Of a stretch of 64,000 bases of DNA, positions 23,607 through 35,900 are shown in pieces. Positions within the stretch are counted from its first letter, which is position 1; every line of letters starts with the position of its first letter. The notes below the pieces were generated by a model that was given only the letters and a program-made list of their open reading frames with translations, had not been told where the DNA came from and made no database searches. The DNA lies in assembly GCA_030015575.1 (NCBI GenBank), contig JASDDO010000001.1:141193988-141257987 (forward strand), read 5' to 3'. The position numbers were made by a program, and so were the translations under genes. This stretch comes from Agapanthus africanus. Taxonomy: Eukaryota; Streptophyta; Magnoliopsida; Asparagales; Amaryllidaceae.

Positions 23607-25791
23607 TGTTAGTTATATGTATGCCCTAGAGGCCATTACTGTACATATGATGTATATTGTAGTGGATGCTTGGACATATATAGGGAGGACTTTCTTGCTC
23701 GACATGATAGTATGCTATCTGGTTACTCTTTATCTTAATATGTACTCTGATTGTCTCTATGTCACATATTGATAAAGCCCTTAGGATATGTACTTGACTA
23801 CTGCGACTATGATGAGATCATATTAGTGGGGCCACGGTAGTCGACGAGTATATCCTATAACTGTTTCTAGTCGAGGGTGTATTAAGACAGGGCATCGATA
23901 CACCAGAGTAGACTAGCGTATACGCATCTTGACCCATATGATGGGCGATGATCCTATATTCATCGGTGTTTGATATCAAGGATAGTGTACGGGTGCTCAG
24001 TGAAGACTGGGTACACTGGACGGACTCGCCGAGAACTCCCAGATGGTATTATACCTCACGTCAGATGGCAGTTCTCTGGTGACACTGGTACAGGTTAGTC
24101 TGTAGACCCGAGATCGTCATAGAGTCTTGTGTGATTCCCACTGTGCTTTGATTTCCATCATACCACGTCCAAGAGGGCGTGCTAAAAGGTGGCTTTTGGG
24201 TACAGTCCCGAATCACATGGAGGCAATGAGCGATAGGAGAGGATTCGTCTCTCCCGGTATAGGGAGTTGATGTTGCGCTGTGTTCGATTGGCTATAACTA
24301 GAAATTCCTGGCCAGGGTTGCTGAGATCTACTAGTAAGTGTTATCAGTAGTTTCTCGAACAGTTATAGACCTCATATCGACACGACTTAGCAAGCTATTG
24401 GGGTCTGATGTTACCACCCCTAAGCGAGATATGCGACATATCAGACGGAAAGACCGGATTTACGGGAGTGTTACTGATTGGATTCGCAGGAGAATGTACA
24501 GGCCTTCTTGTTGATCTTCTGATCGCTCAATACCTGGGTGGCTGTTACGTTTAGCTGACCGCTTGCATTTTGTAGGTGTTTGATATGATCATCACCTACT
24601 GCCGGCGTATTGACGATTCTTTAGAGTCCTACACAGAGGTTTCTTGACTCAGGCAAAATGGAGTAGGAGCGCATATATGATATGTGCAGGACCGAGAACA
24701 ATACGTGTATGTGATACTATATTAGATTCTCGCAATATGAGATATCGGCCGGGTATATGAGATATAGCCGGGTCATCGGATCAAGTGTTGATTCGATGAA
24801 CTGATACAGATAATATTAGTCGGTTATTTGTGAAATAGCCGGATTATCGGATCAAGTGTTGATTCGATAATTTAATGTATAATTATATATTTGATATATT
24901 AAATTACATTAACTAATATAAGCTCACTAAAAGATTATTTTTCTCACTCGGGTAATACATTGATATATATGCAATATATGTTAAATGTATTATTTTATTT
25001 TGTTACAATAAATATTGTATATGTGATATATAATATTGTAACAAGTTATGTTTACAAATGCAACATGATTAGTGAAGATTAAACATGGTTAGGGTTTGAT
25101 TTGGGTTAACTTCTCTTGAAGCTTCTAGAAGCTTATGTTTTGTTTCTTGCAATGATATTATGTGTTGATATTTTTGCAAGATATTATTTAACCCAATCCA
25201 AACCTTTCACCCAAGGTTAAATCTCTACATGAGTTAAATTAACTCAAGAGTTGTATTTGTAACCATAGGAGTTATTCATTATTCATCACAAAGAGAATGG
25301 TTCTTCTTCTTCTTCCTTCTTCTTTCATGGAAAAGCTTGCTGGCTTTTTCATTAGTGATGATTTTGAGTGAGATTAAGAAAAAAATTGAGAGCTAAATTC
25401 CTACTTCATCATCCTAATCTATTCTAGCCATTTAGATTAGGGTGTTCACTTGATTAGTAAGTGAGAGCTTGTGTTAAAGAAACTTCAAGGTAAATCATCT
25501 TAATTATCGAAGATCGGAAGTAAGTTTGCATCATTCTCTTCGTGGAGCATCTCTAGAGTCCGGGTACATGATGATCGCAGCAAAGGGACCTCAACACGGA
25601 GCTTTAGAAATGAAGGACCGGACTACAAAGCTTGTAATCCCAAACTGTTAGTGTTAAAGTGTTTGACATGCTTTGTTTCGTCTAATCTCTAGCTTAAAGA
25701 TCTTGGTTAGGGTTGTTCGGCACGTCTAAATTTTAAATCGGGTATGGTTGATGCCTTATAGACCCTTGTGAGAGTGCCTAGTAACCCTACA
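23607..25791 (+). repeat. A0 3' LTR
   Basis: 2,185 bp from TGTTAGTTATATGTATGCCC to GTAACCCTACA. Similar to the A1 LTRs but diverged, so A0 is older. The partner 5' LTR lies off the window. Hairpin-forming segments at about 24655-24870 correspond to the hairpin chain of A1. Beyond 25791 the sequence is Tat, and the next 5 bp (AAGCC) should be its right TSD. Confidence 0.92.
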
Positions 25792-25979
25792 AAGCCAGGA
25801 CGCAGCGCCTCAATCAGCAATCTGCGGAGAAAGAAGACTACAATGCCCTTTGTCCCCAGCTCGCTGTATGTCCTCGCAAAAATGAAAAATCCCGAAATAA
25901 AGGCAAATACTTGACAAAGAGCGCAAACAATGTTCGCAAATAACAAGGCAGATCTAAGAAGCCGCGCTATTAAGAAAAA

Positions 25980-26240
25980 CTTGGTTAGAACTCGTCCTAT
26001 ATAAAGAAGATGGGTCGGAAATACTCCTTCCCCTAAGACAAGACAGGGAAAATATTCAACCTTGTCTTAAAGCACCAAATGATGACGCTACAGGAGTCTC
26101 GGCACCTCGAACAAATAAACAAGTTCCATCACCCAGATTATTGCTCCTACCACCGAGCCATAGGTCATCCCCTTGAAGACTGCTTCACCTTCAAAGACTG
26201 GTTCGAAGACCAGTATCAATAAGGCAGGTTCGCTTTATCC
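25980..26240 (+). pseudogene. Tat gag C-terminal zinc-binding remnant
   Basis: One frame at about 26080-26220 reads HPDYCSYHRAIGHPLEDCF, matching the C-x2-H-x4-H-x4-C type zinc motif at the end of Tat/Athila gag proteins, followed by KDWFEDQYQ and a stop. The sequence to its left (25792-25980) shows no clear domain. The rest of gag lies beyond the A0 insertion. Confidence 0.7.
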
Positions 26241-26555
26241 GACAGCTGGAAGGTAACCCCACCGCAAAAGCATGAGCCAAAGAAGACCCATACCGTGAGG
26301 ATAGGACCAGCTCAACATCAAGGATGGAAGCGAACCGTACCTTCCATGTGATAACACTCTCAAAGGAGGGAGGGCACGAGACGATAGATGACCCCTTCAG
26401 GTGCTTTGCGAATGAAGACGAGGACGAGGTGATCTAAGAGTTTCCACCAGCACCAAAAGAGCTGGAAGTTGGGATACACACTACAGCGGACAACCTAAGA
26501 ATAATTAACTTAGGGACGGAAAATGAGCCGAGGCCAACGTTCGTCAGTGAGCTAC
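26241..26555 (+). pseudogene. Tat pre-RT region
   Basis: Frames with stops lead into NLRIINLGTENEPRPTFVSE (about 26480-26550), the conserved stretch before RT in Tat elements. The coding frame runs to the solo LTR insertion; joining across one copy of GCTAC keeps the frame into the RT at 28670. The usual aspartic protease is absent. Confidence 0.72.
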
Positions 26556-28669
26556 TGTTAGTGTATATGCCCTAGAGGCCATTACTGTATCATACTAGTA
26601 TGTATATTACTTAATAGAAGCTTGGGATATTCACCTTGTATTGACAATCTTGCTCAAAATGGTAGTCTGCTACTTGGTTTGTTTCTACTTTAATATGTGC
26701 ATGTGTTTCTTTTAGCATATTGCTTATACATATTAGTAGAGCCCTTAGGATCTTTGCTTGATTACCAGCGTTGTGATGGCAGTCACACCCGTGGGGGCTG
26801 GGTAATCCACAAGCACATCCTTATACAGGTCCCTAGTCGTAGGACTATCGAGACAGGGCATCGATACTCCGAAGTAGACTAGCGTATGCGCTTCTCATCC
26901 CAGCAGGGGAGACGGTCTGTCCCACAGCCGTCAGTACGTCGTACTTGAGATAGTATGCGGGTGCTCGTTAGGTTACGAGTACACTGGACAGGACTCGTCG
27001 GGAACTGTTGGTTGGTATTATACCTATCGTCAGTTATCAGTTCCCAGGTGACATGAGTATAGCTTAGTCCGCTGACTTGACACTGTCACTTCGCCTTGAG
27101 TGTGTTCCCACTGTACTTTGATTACTACCCTACCACGGCTCAAAGGAGTCGTGCAAACAGGTAGTTTTTTGGTGCAGTCCCGAAGCACTTGGAGGCAGTG
27201 ACGGTTAGACAGGATTCGTCTCTCCCGGTATTGGGGGTTGACATCGCGCTGTGTCTAGGAGAGCCATTACACGAGTAGTCCCTGGCCAGGGCAAGCGAGA
27301 TATACTGGTAGGTTTCCAGTGTTATCTCAGGGTGTTCTGGGCTACACTCCGACACGACTTGTACCGCTATTAGGGGACTGACGTTTACCGCCCCCTAGGC
27401 CCGCCACGCGATGTATCAGACGAACAGACAGGACTGTACGGAGATTGTCACATTCAGGCTCAGTAGGAGTTCAGATGGGTTTCACCTCTTCCGTCTTCTT
27501 GTCGGCATCTACCTGGGGACCGTTACGCACAGCTAGTGCCGCTTGCGGTCTGTGGTTAAACCCACTGCCAGCGTAGTGTCGAGTCTTTATAGTCCCACAC
27601 AGAAAGCTATTCGCCTTTAGGCAAAAGAGTAGAGGTCGCATGGTTTTGCGACAGGTCGCATGGTTTTGCGACAGGGTTCGGTCACATTCGTGCACTTGTA
27701 CACGTTTGGTGTCCAGATAGTTAACACTAGCGGGCTTTGGTTTAAGCCAGATCCTAGTGTACATTTTGGGATTGGTTTTATCTCGTTTGTATTCGTGTTC
27801 CTCATAACGCGGATGCGGGTGTGTATGCACAGTTGACAGAGAGACAGAGGCAGAGGATTCTCATTGGGGTTATTGACTGTTGACTGTTGACCATTGACTT
27901 CTTGCTAAACCCTAATGAGAATAAGAAATATGATTAGCAATAATATTAATTAAGTATTATAGTGGCATGGTTGTAAGGGGTTGACTTTGTTGACCGGTTG
28001 ACTAGGTTGGACTAGTTGACCATCATCATTACAATGGTTGTCATTTTCATGCAAAGACTTTTGCTTGCTTGTTGTGGTTTGCAAAATGAGTGCATGAAAA
28101 TGATGTTGCCTTTGATATGATATGAACCATCACATAATACTTGATTATCATTATTGCTCATGATGCTTTTGGATTATGAGAGGTAGGATGAGAAAAGAGT
28201 CGCTCATTCTTTCATTGGTTTTTCTCTCTCTTGAGCTCTCTCCCTCTTCCTCTTGCTCTCTCTAGCTCAAGGCAAACCATTCTCATGTGTTGAGACTCAT
28301 TGCCTTAGAGATAAAAAGACACCAAAACAATCCTCTACTCATTCTAGTTCACAAGGCCTGGCATGCCAAGTGTTCTAGTTTCTTCAAAGTTCGAAGAAGA
28401 AGCCAAAGGTAGAAGCTTTCGGGTGGATCCGTCTTCGACGTGAGAAGACGACGAAGAGAGGCCGGTCCGTACACCACAAGAGTTGAAGACGAAGGAGTTC
28501 AAGAAAGGTATAACCCCCTAACCGAGTAGTTAAACAACTCCTAGTTAGGTTGTTAGATAGATTGTTAACAAAGATCCGTATTTGTAGTCCATGTTACCAC
28601 CTCTAGAAAAAACGTTTTTCACCAATTCCGCAAGCCCGTAAGTACCGGGAGAGGTAGCATGGACTTACA
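26556..28669 (+). mobile_element. Family-C solo LTR, plus strand
   Basis: 2,114 bp from TGTTAGTGTATATGCCC to GGACTTACA, flanked by GCTAC at 26551-26555 and 28670-28674. Same family as the inverted solo LTR at 21673-23569. It contains two adjacent copies of a 20-bp hairpin (GTCGCA…TGCGAC) at about 27634-27673 and a GGCTT-TGGTTT-AAGCC stem with CTAG on both sides at about 27730-27760. It splits the Tat pol frame. No internal region is left. Confidence 0.94.
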
Positions 28670-29357
28670 GCTACTATCTAGAAAACAGATAACCACGTTA
28701 AAAGACGTCCTCATGCAATATAAGGACTGTTTCGCATGGAACTATTCAGAGATACCAGGTCTAGATCCAAAAGTGGCGATACACAAACTGGCCATATCGC
28801 TGGACATAAAGCCAGTCAAACAGGCGCCAAGAAGAATGCGGCTCGAACTTGAGATGAGTATCAACGCTGAAATAAAGAAACTAATCGACTCCGGCTTCAT
28901 CCAAGAAGTTCAATATCCCGACTGGATCGCTAACATTGTTCTAGTGATGAAGAAAAATGGGACAGTGCGCATCTGCGTGGAATTTCAGGACCTGAACAAA
29001 GCTTTCCCGAAGGATGGCTTCCCAGTACCTGTTACGGAGCTAATGATCGATAACACATCTACCCATGAGGTCTTCTCCTTCATGGATGGATATTCAGGAT
29101 ACAACCAAATAAAAATGCATCCTGAAGACCAAAAACATACCGCCTTCCGGACTCCGCTGGGCATATTCTGCTACAAGGTGATGCCTTTCGGTTTAAAGAA
29201 TGCTGGCACTATCTACCAGAGGGCCATGACGAAGATCTTCGATGACACCATCCATGAAATTGTCGAATGCTACATCGACGACCTGGTGGTGAAGAGAAAG
29301 TTTTACGAGGAACATTGGGAACATTTAAACATAGTGTTCCAACATCTTCAGAAGTAA
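28670..29357 (+). pseudogene. Tat reverse transcriptase (best-preserved domain of the window)
   Basis: An uninterrupted frame of about 229 codons covers fingers and palm: CFAWNYSEIPGL, PRRMR, IKKLIDSGFI, VMKKNGTVRICVEFQDLNKA, FPVPVTELMID, SFMDGYSGYNQI, FRTPLGIFCYKVMPFGLKNAG, and the catalytic YIDDLVVK with YIDD at 29271-29282. These are Ty3/gypsy RT signatures with Tat-type detail. The nominal Met at 28659 lies in the solo LTR and is an artefact; the frame really continues from 26550. It stops at 29355-29357, after HLQK, where Tat elements read on without a break. Confidence 0.92.
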
Positions 29358-30156
29358 AATCGGAAGATGAACCCTCTAAAATGCGCGTTTGGAGTCTCCT
29401 CAGAAAAATTCCTAGGATTCATCATACGGCACCAGGGTATTGAAATTGATCCTTCAAAGATCAAGACGATTACGGAAATACCCACTCCAAGGACCCTCAA
29501 ACAGTTGCGATCCCTTCAAAGAAAGCTCGCATATATCCGGCGGTTCACAGCCAACCTCTCCGGAAAATACTGTCCCTACAGTAATTTGATGAAGAAGGGG
29601 ACACTGTTCGTCTAGGATCAAAAGTGCCAAAATGCACTAGAAGAAATATCTGCAAAATCCGCTGGTATTGACCGCTCCGGTTAAGGGAAAACCTCTCATC
29701 CATATACAACAGTCCTTGAGGGTTCTCTAGGCACGCTATGGGGACAAGAGAACGATCAGGTAAAGGAGAGAGCTTTGTACTATTTGAGCCAAGTTCTCCT
29801 GGGGGCAGAAAACAACTACTCCCCCATTGAAAAGCATTGCTTGACACTAATCTTCGCGATAACAAAGCTCAGACATTATGCCTTGGCACATGAGGTCCAT
29901 CTCATATCAAAGGTGGATCCTCTCAAATATCTGATATCAAGGGCCATATTAACAGGAAGGCTTGCCAAATGGGCCCTCCTCTTGATAGAGTTCTCGATAA
30001 CGTATCGACCCCTCAAAGCGGTGAAAGGCCAGGCCATCGCCAATTTTCTCTCTGAGGATCTGATACCAGCCGACTCTCTCTTAAATTGTGAGTTGCTGGA
30101 TGAACATGCGTTTGACACAATCAAAGGAGAGAAGGAAGAAAATGATCCCCGATAGG
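29358..30156 (+). pseudogene. Tat RT connection and first RNase H
   Basis: MNPLKCAFGVSSEKFLGF begins right after the RT stop, in the frame at 29367-29615, followed by LRSLQRKLAYIRRF. A stop at 29613-29615 replaces the Trp of the usual FVW. A short deletion and frameshifts follow (29616-29774). The RNase H then runs at 29775-30155: YYLSQVLLGAENNYSPIEKH, LRHYALAHEVHLISK, LAKWALLLIEF, VKGQAIANFLSEDLIP. This is the ordinary Ty3/gypsy RNase H next to RT. Confidence 0.88.
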
Positions 30157-30755
30157 AACTCTACTTCGATGGAGCATCTTCTATAAAGAGGCGAAAGCAA
30201 AACACCCCCATAATCAAAGCCGGGGCGGGCCTTGTCTTCGTGACTCCATAAGTAGGGATATTACGTTACGCCCTTTCCTTAATAGAGCCAAGGACTAACA
30301 ACGAAGCTAAATATGAAGCTTTGATAGCAGGACTCAAGATCCCTGTCGATATGGGAATCAAAGACCTCCTCATATATGGAGACTCCCAGCTGATCGTTAG
30401 CCAAATAAATGGCGACTATCAGACATGCAAGCTGGAGCTGATAAAGTATGGTAAAAGGGTGCAACAACCGTTGACACAAATCCCCTCCTACATTCTGGAA
30501 AGTATACCACGTGCGGAAAACAGCAAGGCGGATGCGTTGGCCAAATTGGCTAAGGAATTGGCCGACGAAGACCTCGATGACATAAAGATCATCGTGCAAA
30601 GCCGTAGGATCCTCACGCCAACAGAAATATCTTCGGGAGACTTAACAGAGCCATCTGAAGGAAAAGAAACGACCGAACAAGTATCCCTTCAAATAGAGGA
30701 CGAAGAAAAGGTCAAGGATTGGAGGGAAGTCTTCATAGATTACTTCAAATCCTAA
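30157..30755 (+). pseudogene. Tat second (archaeal-type) RNase H
   Basis: LYFDGASS (about 30162), GAGLVFVTP followed by an in-frame stop, then RTNNEAKYEALIAGL, LLIYGDSQLIVSQI and SKADALAKLAKELAD. All four acidic catalytic positions (Asp, Glu, Asp, Asp) are visible. A second RNase H of this kind downstream of the first is diagnostic of Tat/Ogre-type Ty3/gypsy elements. The tail to 30755 is an acidic linker to integrase. Confidence 0.87.
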
Positions 30756-31370
30756 CGAACACCCAAAAATGCATCGTCTAGACACCAGCTCATAAAACGA
30801 GCTCTGTACTTCACTTTCGTCAATGATACTCTATATAAGAGATTGTTCGAGTGTCTGTGGCTAAGATACCTGGGGCCGAAAGAAGCAAAGAAAGTCGTCC
30901 AAGAAATTCACAACGGACTCTGCAGTTCTCACCAACCTGGGCCAAAAATGAAGCTGAAGATCAAAAGAATGGGTTATTATTGGCCCATAATGATCCAGGA
31001 CTGCCTCGAATATACGAAGCAGTGTCACTCGTTCCAAATTCAAGAGGACTTCATCTACCAGTATCCAAACCCGCTACACCCAACAGTAGCTAGCTGGCCA
31101 TTCGAAATGTGGGGAACTGATATAATTGGCCCCATTGAACCAGCATCGTCCAAAGGATATCGGTTTATATTGGCAATGACCGACTACTTCTTTAAGTGGG
31201 CAAAAGCAGTACCACTAAGGGAGGTGAAGAGACTGGCACGAAAGGTTGCACGAAACTCTCTGGGCCACCTTATAGAAGCCATAAAATCAGCTACTTCACA
31301 CAACAGCATAAGATTGATTGAAGATACTCTTCAGTCTATAATCCTCGTGCCAACGGTCTAGCTGAAGCTT
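30756..31370 (+). pseudogene. Tat integrase N-terminus and partial core
   Basis: The zinc domain reads H-NGLCSS-H…GYYWPIMIQDCLEYTKQCHSF: the two His and the first Cys are present, but the last Cys of the HHCC motif is replaced (HSFQ instead of xxCQ). The core begins with WGTDIIGPIEP (first catalytic Asp) and RFILAMTDYFFKWAKAVPL. The middle of the core, with the second catalytic Asp, is gone: a 41-bp copy of downstream sequence (31225-31265) stands there, followed by a scrambled segment. Inactive. Confidence 0.85.
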
Positions 31371-31458
31371 TCAACAAGACCTTGATAAAGACTATAAAGA
31401 AAACAGTTTCCAGAAACTGAAGAGACTGGCACGAAAGGTTGCATGAAACTCTCTGGGC
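31225..31458 (+). repeat. 41-bp displaced duplication inside the Tat integrase
   Basis: 31225-31265 and 31418-31458 share 41 bp (TGAAGAGACTGGCACGAAAG onward) with one mismatch. The right copy is in its proper place, encoding RDWHERLHETLW. The left copy sits out of frame in the core. This points to a copying jump, not to a functional repeat. Confidence 0.85.
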
Positions 31459-31984
31459 ATACCGAACAACGTTCAAAACGGCCACGAATACAACACTATA
31501 CGCGTTGGTATTCGGCACGGAAGTAGTGCTTCCCTTGGAAATAGAACTCCCTTCTCTACGGGTAGCGGTTCGATACGAGCTGATAGAAGACGAAAATGCT
31601 CATCTTTGGCTTGAGGAGCTCGACGCCCTCGACGAAACTCATCTTATAACACAACAAAACCTGGAGACTTATAAGGCAAGGATGATACGGTCATATGAAA
31701 AACTGACCAGGCTGAGAACGTTTCGCCAAGGCGAGCTCGTGGTAGTCGTCAAAAGACCGATGATCCCCAATCGTGCAAAATGGGAGAAATTCGAGATGAA
31801 CTATAAAGGCCTGTACATCAAAGACAAAGTCTACCAAGGTGGAGCCTATCTGCTCATGGATATGCATGGCGAAAGACCCTTCCGGCCAATAAATGGCCGA
31901 TTACTCAAAAAAACTACACCTAACATGTCACGACCTAGGTCAATGATAGATGACGACACTTATTCCCGCTCGCCATCTTCCTGA
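31371..31984 (+). pseudogene. Tat integrase C-terminal part
   Basis: After a stop at about 31419, the frame 31439-31984 reads ETLWAYRTTFKTATNTTLYALVFG, EVVLPLEIELPSLRV, then ARMIRSYEKLTRLRTFRQGELVVV and KGLYIKDKVYQGGAYLLMDM…RPINGRLLKK, the normal end of a Tat polyprotein. The third catalytic residue (Glu in NGLAEAFNKT) is just upstream in another frame (about 31355-31380). Confidence 0.88.
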
Positions 31985-32022
31985 GTTAAAAACTCTGAGA
32001 GTAGTATGAAAAGAAGCTCTGT

Positions 32023-32385
32023 CGCCTCAAACATGGTGATAATGGACCGAGATGTCCTTAAACTAAAAATCCGCCTCAAACATAACGATGAAGGACCGAG
32101 ATGTCCTTAAGCTAAAAATTCACCTCAAACATGGCGATGAAGGACCGAGATGTCCTTAAACTAAAAATCCGCATCAAACATGGCAATGAAGGACCGAGAT
32201 GTCCTTAAACTAAAACTTCGTCTCAAAAACGGCGATACTGGACCGAAAAGTCCTTAAACTAATTTATCGCCTCAAACATGGTGATACTGGTCCGATACGT
32301 CCCTAAAGTAGTGTGTCACCTCAAATATGGCGATAATGGACCGGAACGTCCCTGAACTAGTGCGTTGCCCCAAATACGACGATAT
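32023..32385 (+). repeat. Tandem repeats of about 62 bp in the Tat 3' untranslated region
   Basis: About six units carry CCTCAAACATGG, CGATGAAGGACCGAGATGTCC and TTAAACTA blocks. The first four are closely alike; the rest diverge towards the right. Such 3'-UTR arrays are known in Tat/Ogre elements and can seed satellite DNA. The array ends at about 32385, just before A2. Confidence 0.9.
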
Positions 32386-32419
32386 ACCCCCTTAAGATCT
32401 ATATTGCAATTGAAGTCTC

Positions 32420-32968
32420 TGCAGGGTTACCTAGGACGGCAGCAAGGTTTCGGGAGGAATCGTCCATGCCATATTCAAATTTTTGTCGTTCTAGCTAACC
32501 CTAACTTTGAATCGTTAACTAGAAATCGACGGAATAACATATGTAAACACTTTACATCCTAAGTGAGCAAGGAATACAAGCTTTGTAGACCGGTCCTTCA
32601 CTTCAATAGCTCCGTGTAGTAGTCCCCTTCGCTGCGCTCGTGAACTCCGGACTCTAGAAAGTCTCTCTTGAAGAAACGAACATGCTTGCTTCGAAGACTT
32701 CGAAACCGAAGATGATCTATGTCGAGGAGACACTATCCCAAACTATCTCTTCACTAATCATGGAATTAGTGAAGTAACACTCTATACTAAATAGCAAGTA
32801 GTAGAGAATGATAAAGTAGGAATTTTGCTCACATTAGAAATCATTTTCTCACTCAAAATCATCACCTTTTTAAAAAGCTAGAAAGCTTTTGTCAAGAAGA
32901 AGAAGAACAAGTTGTGATGAAAATGAATAATTGTATGAGGTTAGAAATGCAACCAAGGGTTAAGCATG
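32420..32968 (-). repeat. A2 3' LTR, distal part
   Basis: This is the last 549 bp of the LTR (plus-strand start TGCAGGGTTACC), aligned with 62889-63440 of the 5' LTR. The last five bases, GCATG (32964-32968), are the left TSD of the LARD. Left of 32420 lies Tat sequence. Confidence 0.9.
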
Positions 32969-35900
32969 TGTAATGTTTCAAAATAATAAAATATGATTTT
33001 TGGGAATTTTTTTATAATTTAATATTATTTTAATGAATATTTTAATATTCCGGTATAATTAAATACAAATAAATGGGGAAAAATTATGGAAAATTCTAAA
33101 ATAGGGTAATTTATGGAATTATGCCATTTTAAAGTTTTTAAGATTAGTTATATGCTAAAATAGTGCTAATCGCGATTAAAAATCGCTAATCGGATTTTTG
33201 GCATTTTTGTGCAAAAAGGTGCACATATCATTTTCCACACTTGTTACACTTGTGTTACATTTCTATTGCCATGGTTGTTCTTTTGGGTTCACTATTGGAG
33301 TGAGAAGGAAAAGAAAAGAAAAGAAAGAAAAAGTAAGTATGATGATGAGAGAGAGAGAGAGAGTAGTTGCTTTTGACTTTTTGAACCATACTCCCATCAT
33401 TTCCTCACACCCATTTCTCTCTCCCCTCTCATGGAGCTGCTGCTGCTCCTGTTCCTGCTCCCTTATCTCCCTCCCCTTCACTTCATAGATCCCTCTCATT
33501 TCCCTCACCAAAACCCCATTGCCACTTCACAAAAGTTGCTCCCAAGCTCACTAGCTACACTTTGAACCTAGCAAGATTGGATTTGGAGGACTTTGAGCAA
33601 CTCAAGAATTTTCTTGAGTTGCCAAAGGAGGTAATTTCTGCACTTATTAGAGTAGTATCTCATTTCTTGTGCATCAATACTAGTTTCATATCGATATGGT
33701 GTTGTTTGATGGATTTGTGAAACTTCAAGTTAGGGTTTATGTGAGATCTGAAATTAAAGATGAAATTGAGGATTGTGGTGACCTTAGAACCCCTTGTGTG
33801 ATGCTAATTTGGACCCAAACATGAACTTGAAACCAGAATACGGATTTATGAGACGATGTCGGAGAAAAACTGTGAATTTGTGATCGTATTTAGGAATCTG
33901 CTATCACCCCGAGACCCCAAAAATAAAACTGAGTTGACAGTGAGTTGTGCAGGCACCATGGAACCACCACACCAAACCCTAGCCCCCAACTCCAAAGTAA
34001 GGCCGCCAATTAATTCCCCTTGGCCGCAAATTGCGGCCAGAGCAGGAGGGAATTGCATCGATTTTGGTGCATGGCCCTATTTCCAGTAGTCTTGACCCTG
34101 GGTATGTCTAGTTTTGACTGATTCCAGTTAGGGTAAAATCTGGGTTGATTTGCTTGAGTTGGCATATGATTTATGACTTGTTTTAGCATGGATTTTGGTA
34201 TTTGGTGATTCGTTTCTGTCGGGTGGCATTTGGACGTCAACGACAAGTGGATATTGAACGTGTTTACATGCGAGACGATAGGTTTTTACCTATGCGAGTA
34301 GCGTGTGCTATTTTGGTTTCCGATGTGATTTTCATGTGCTTTAGCGTTGTGATATACTTGTAGGTACCCTACGTGATGTTGAGGCAAAGAAGATGAAGAT
34401 GGCGACATCGGCACCGACACATGAGAAGCAAGGTGAGTAGATTTATATCTACGGGGAGAAGTCGGGTGGATGGCGTACAGCACCCCCGCAGTCCGTGGTG
34501 ATGTATACGAATACGTATACACACATATTTTATTATGTGTTGTTTAGGATTATTGATGGTAATAATGGTATTATTGATGATAAGGATGTATTGGTTTAGT
34601 ATAGTGTGGAATCCTAGAGTAGTGGTTGCACCCACACATACACATACACATATACTTGCATACATTCTTTCATTTATCTGTGCGCATATAGAGGTGTGTA
34701 TATCTACACATGGGTATAGGACTATGGGTTCATATACGGGATTGAGGATGATACCTGGGATTGAGATTAGCCGATGAGGTTTGATTGAGGCCGTGAGATT
34801 CGGTGATATGACAGAGTTCGTATTTAAGATGTGATATGATGGTAGTGATACCTGATATGTGATGAGATGAATGTGATATTGACCCGTACCCAGCTATTGG
34901 GATGCCGTACGACGATTTACCGTACGAGCTTTATATTGATGTTAGATCCGCACTCATGACTCGAGGATGTTATATGATATACTGTATCGTACGTGATACT
35001 ATTGAGGCGAGATCACCGACTATATATATATATGTGTGTGTGTATATCGACTCAGATTTAGGTGGTTTCCATGCCCTCCCGATTGACTTGATAGTTGGGT
35101 CCGTAGTTCGCATAGTATGCATTAGACTTGACCCGAGTCATACCTATTTCAAAACTAACGAATCGGGGATATTTTAAAGATGGGCAAAAAGGGATTCTAC
35201 GGATATTTTCAAGCGACGCATCTTTTCTTAAAACACCGTAGCCCTTATTTTACCAAAAGCCCTGATTCGTCTTATTTCAAAAGGCAAAATTGCATGATAT
35301 ATTTATTGAGGCGGGTTCTTTACTGTTGCGTTGATTATTCGATTCTGCATATTCATGCTATTTGCATTGCATCGCTTGTATTGTTGATATATTTCAGTCA
35401 TGCTGCTGGGACACCAGCACCATTATCGATGATGCGTATGTTCCACGTACACTTGTTTGCCGGCTCACACACTTCATCATCGATAATTGCCATGTCACTA
35501 CACTGTAGTACTGTTGCATTCAGTGTATGTTGCTTACATCTCTTTACATGTCACATACATCATGCTTTCTGATTACACGCATTGAGATATGTTGTTTCCA
35601 TGATATTTCTGGTTTTTGGGAACCGTGGGTGTTTCAAAAGGAGAATATGTAATTGTTTTAAAACCCGGTTACCCTTGATATGATATTTCAGTGCGTCCAC
35701 CATGTATTTTCTCGGTGCTGAGAGCGACATGTGAAACCCGATTCGAGGAGGCGGATGATGCCGATTGCGGGTACATGGTGGACCCGGTATGGTTCCCCGG
35801 GGCAAGAAATGTTTTTCGTGGAGTAGACGATGAGCCTGGCAGGGTGGCGAGTACCTACCGGTGATTGGTTGGACCTGGCGGTTATCCGGAGGATACTGAC

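Larger units (their letters stand above)
25792..32419 (+). mobile_element. Tat-lineage Ty3/gypsy element (host layer, interrupted)
   Basis: The oldest visible layer, in pieces 25792-26555 and 28670-32419 around a solo LTR. Order: gag zinc region, pre-RT, RT, RNase H, a second RNase H, integrase, then 3' tandem repeats. The double RNase H and 3' tandem repeats are hallmarks of Tat/Ogre/Retand elements. The protease between gag and RT appears deleted: only about 200 bp separate them. Its LTRs are not in the window: A0 covers the left end and A2 cuts it at 32420. Confidence 0.88.

Noticed and set aside
27471-27830. 119-codon ORF on the minus strand in a solo LTR
   Set aside because: It lies inside LTR sequence over the hairpin repeats, with no homologue frame in the other solo LTR.
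28659-28669. Met at 28659 as the start of the Tat RT gene
   Set aside because: It belongs to the end of the inserted solo LTR; the RT frame continues from 26550 when the insertion is ignored.
35180-35572. 130-codon ORF present in both LARD LTRs
   Set aside because: The composition is random-like and the second copy (42721-43113) is just the other LTR; no family resemblance.
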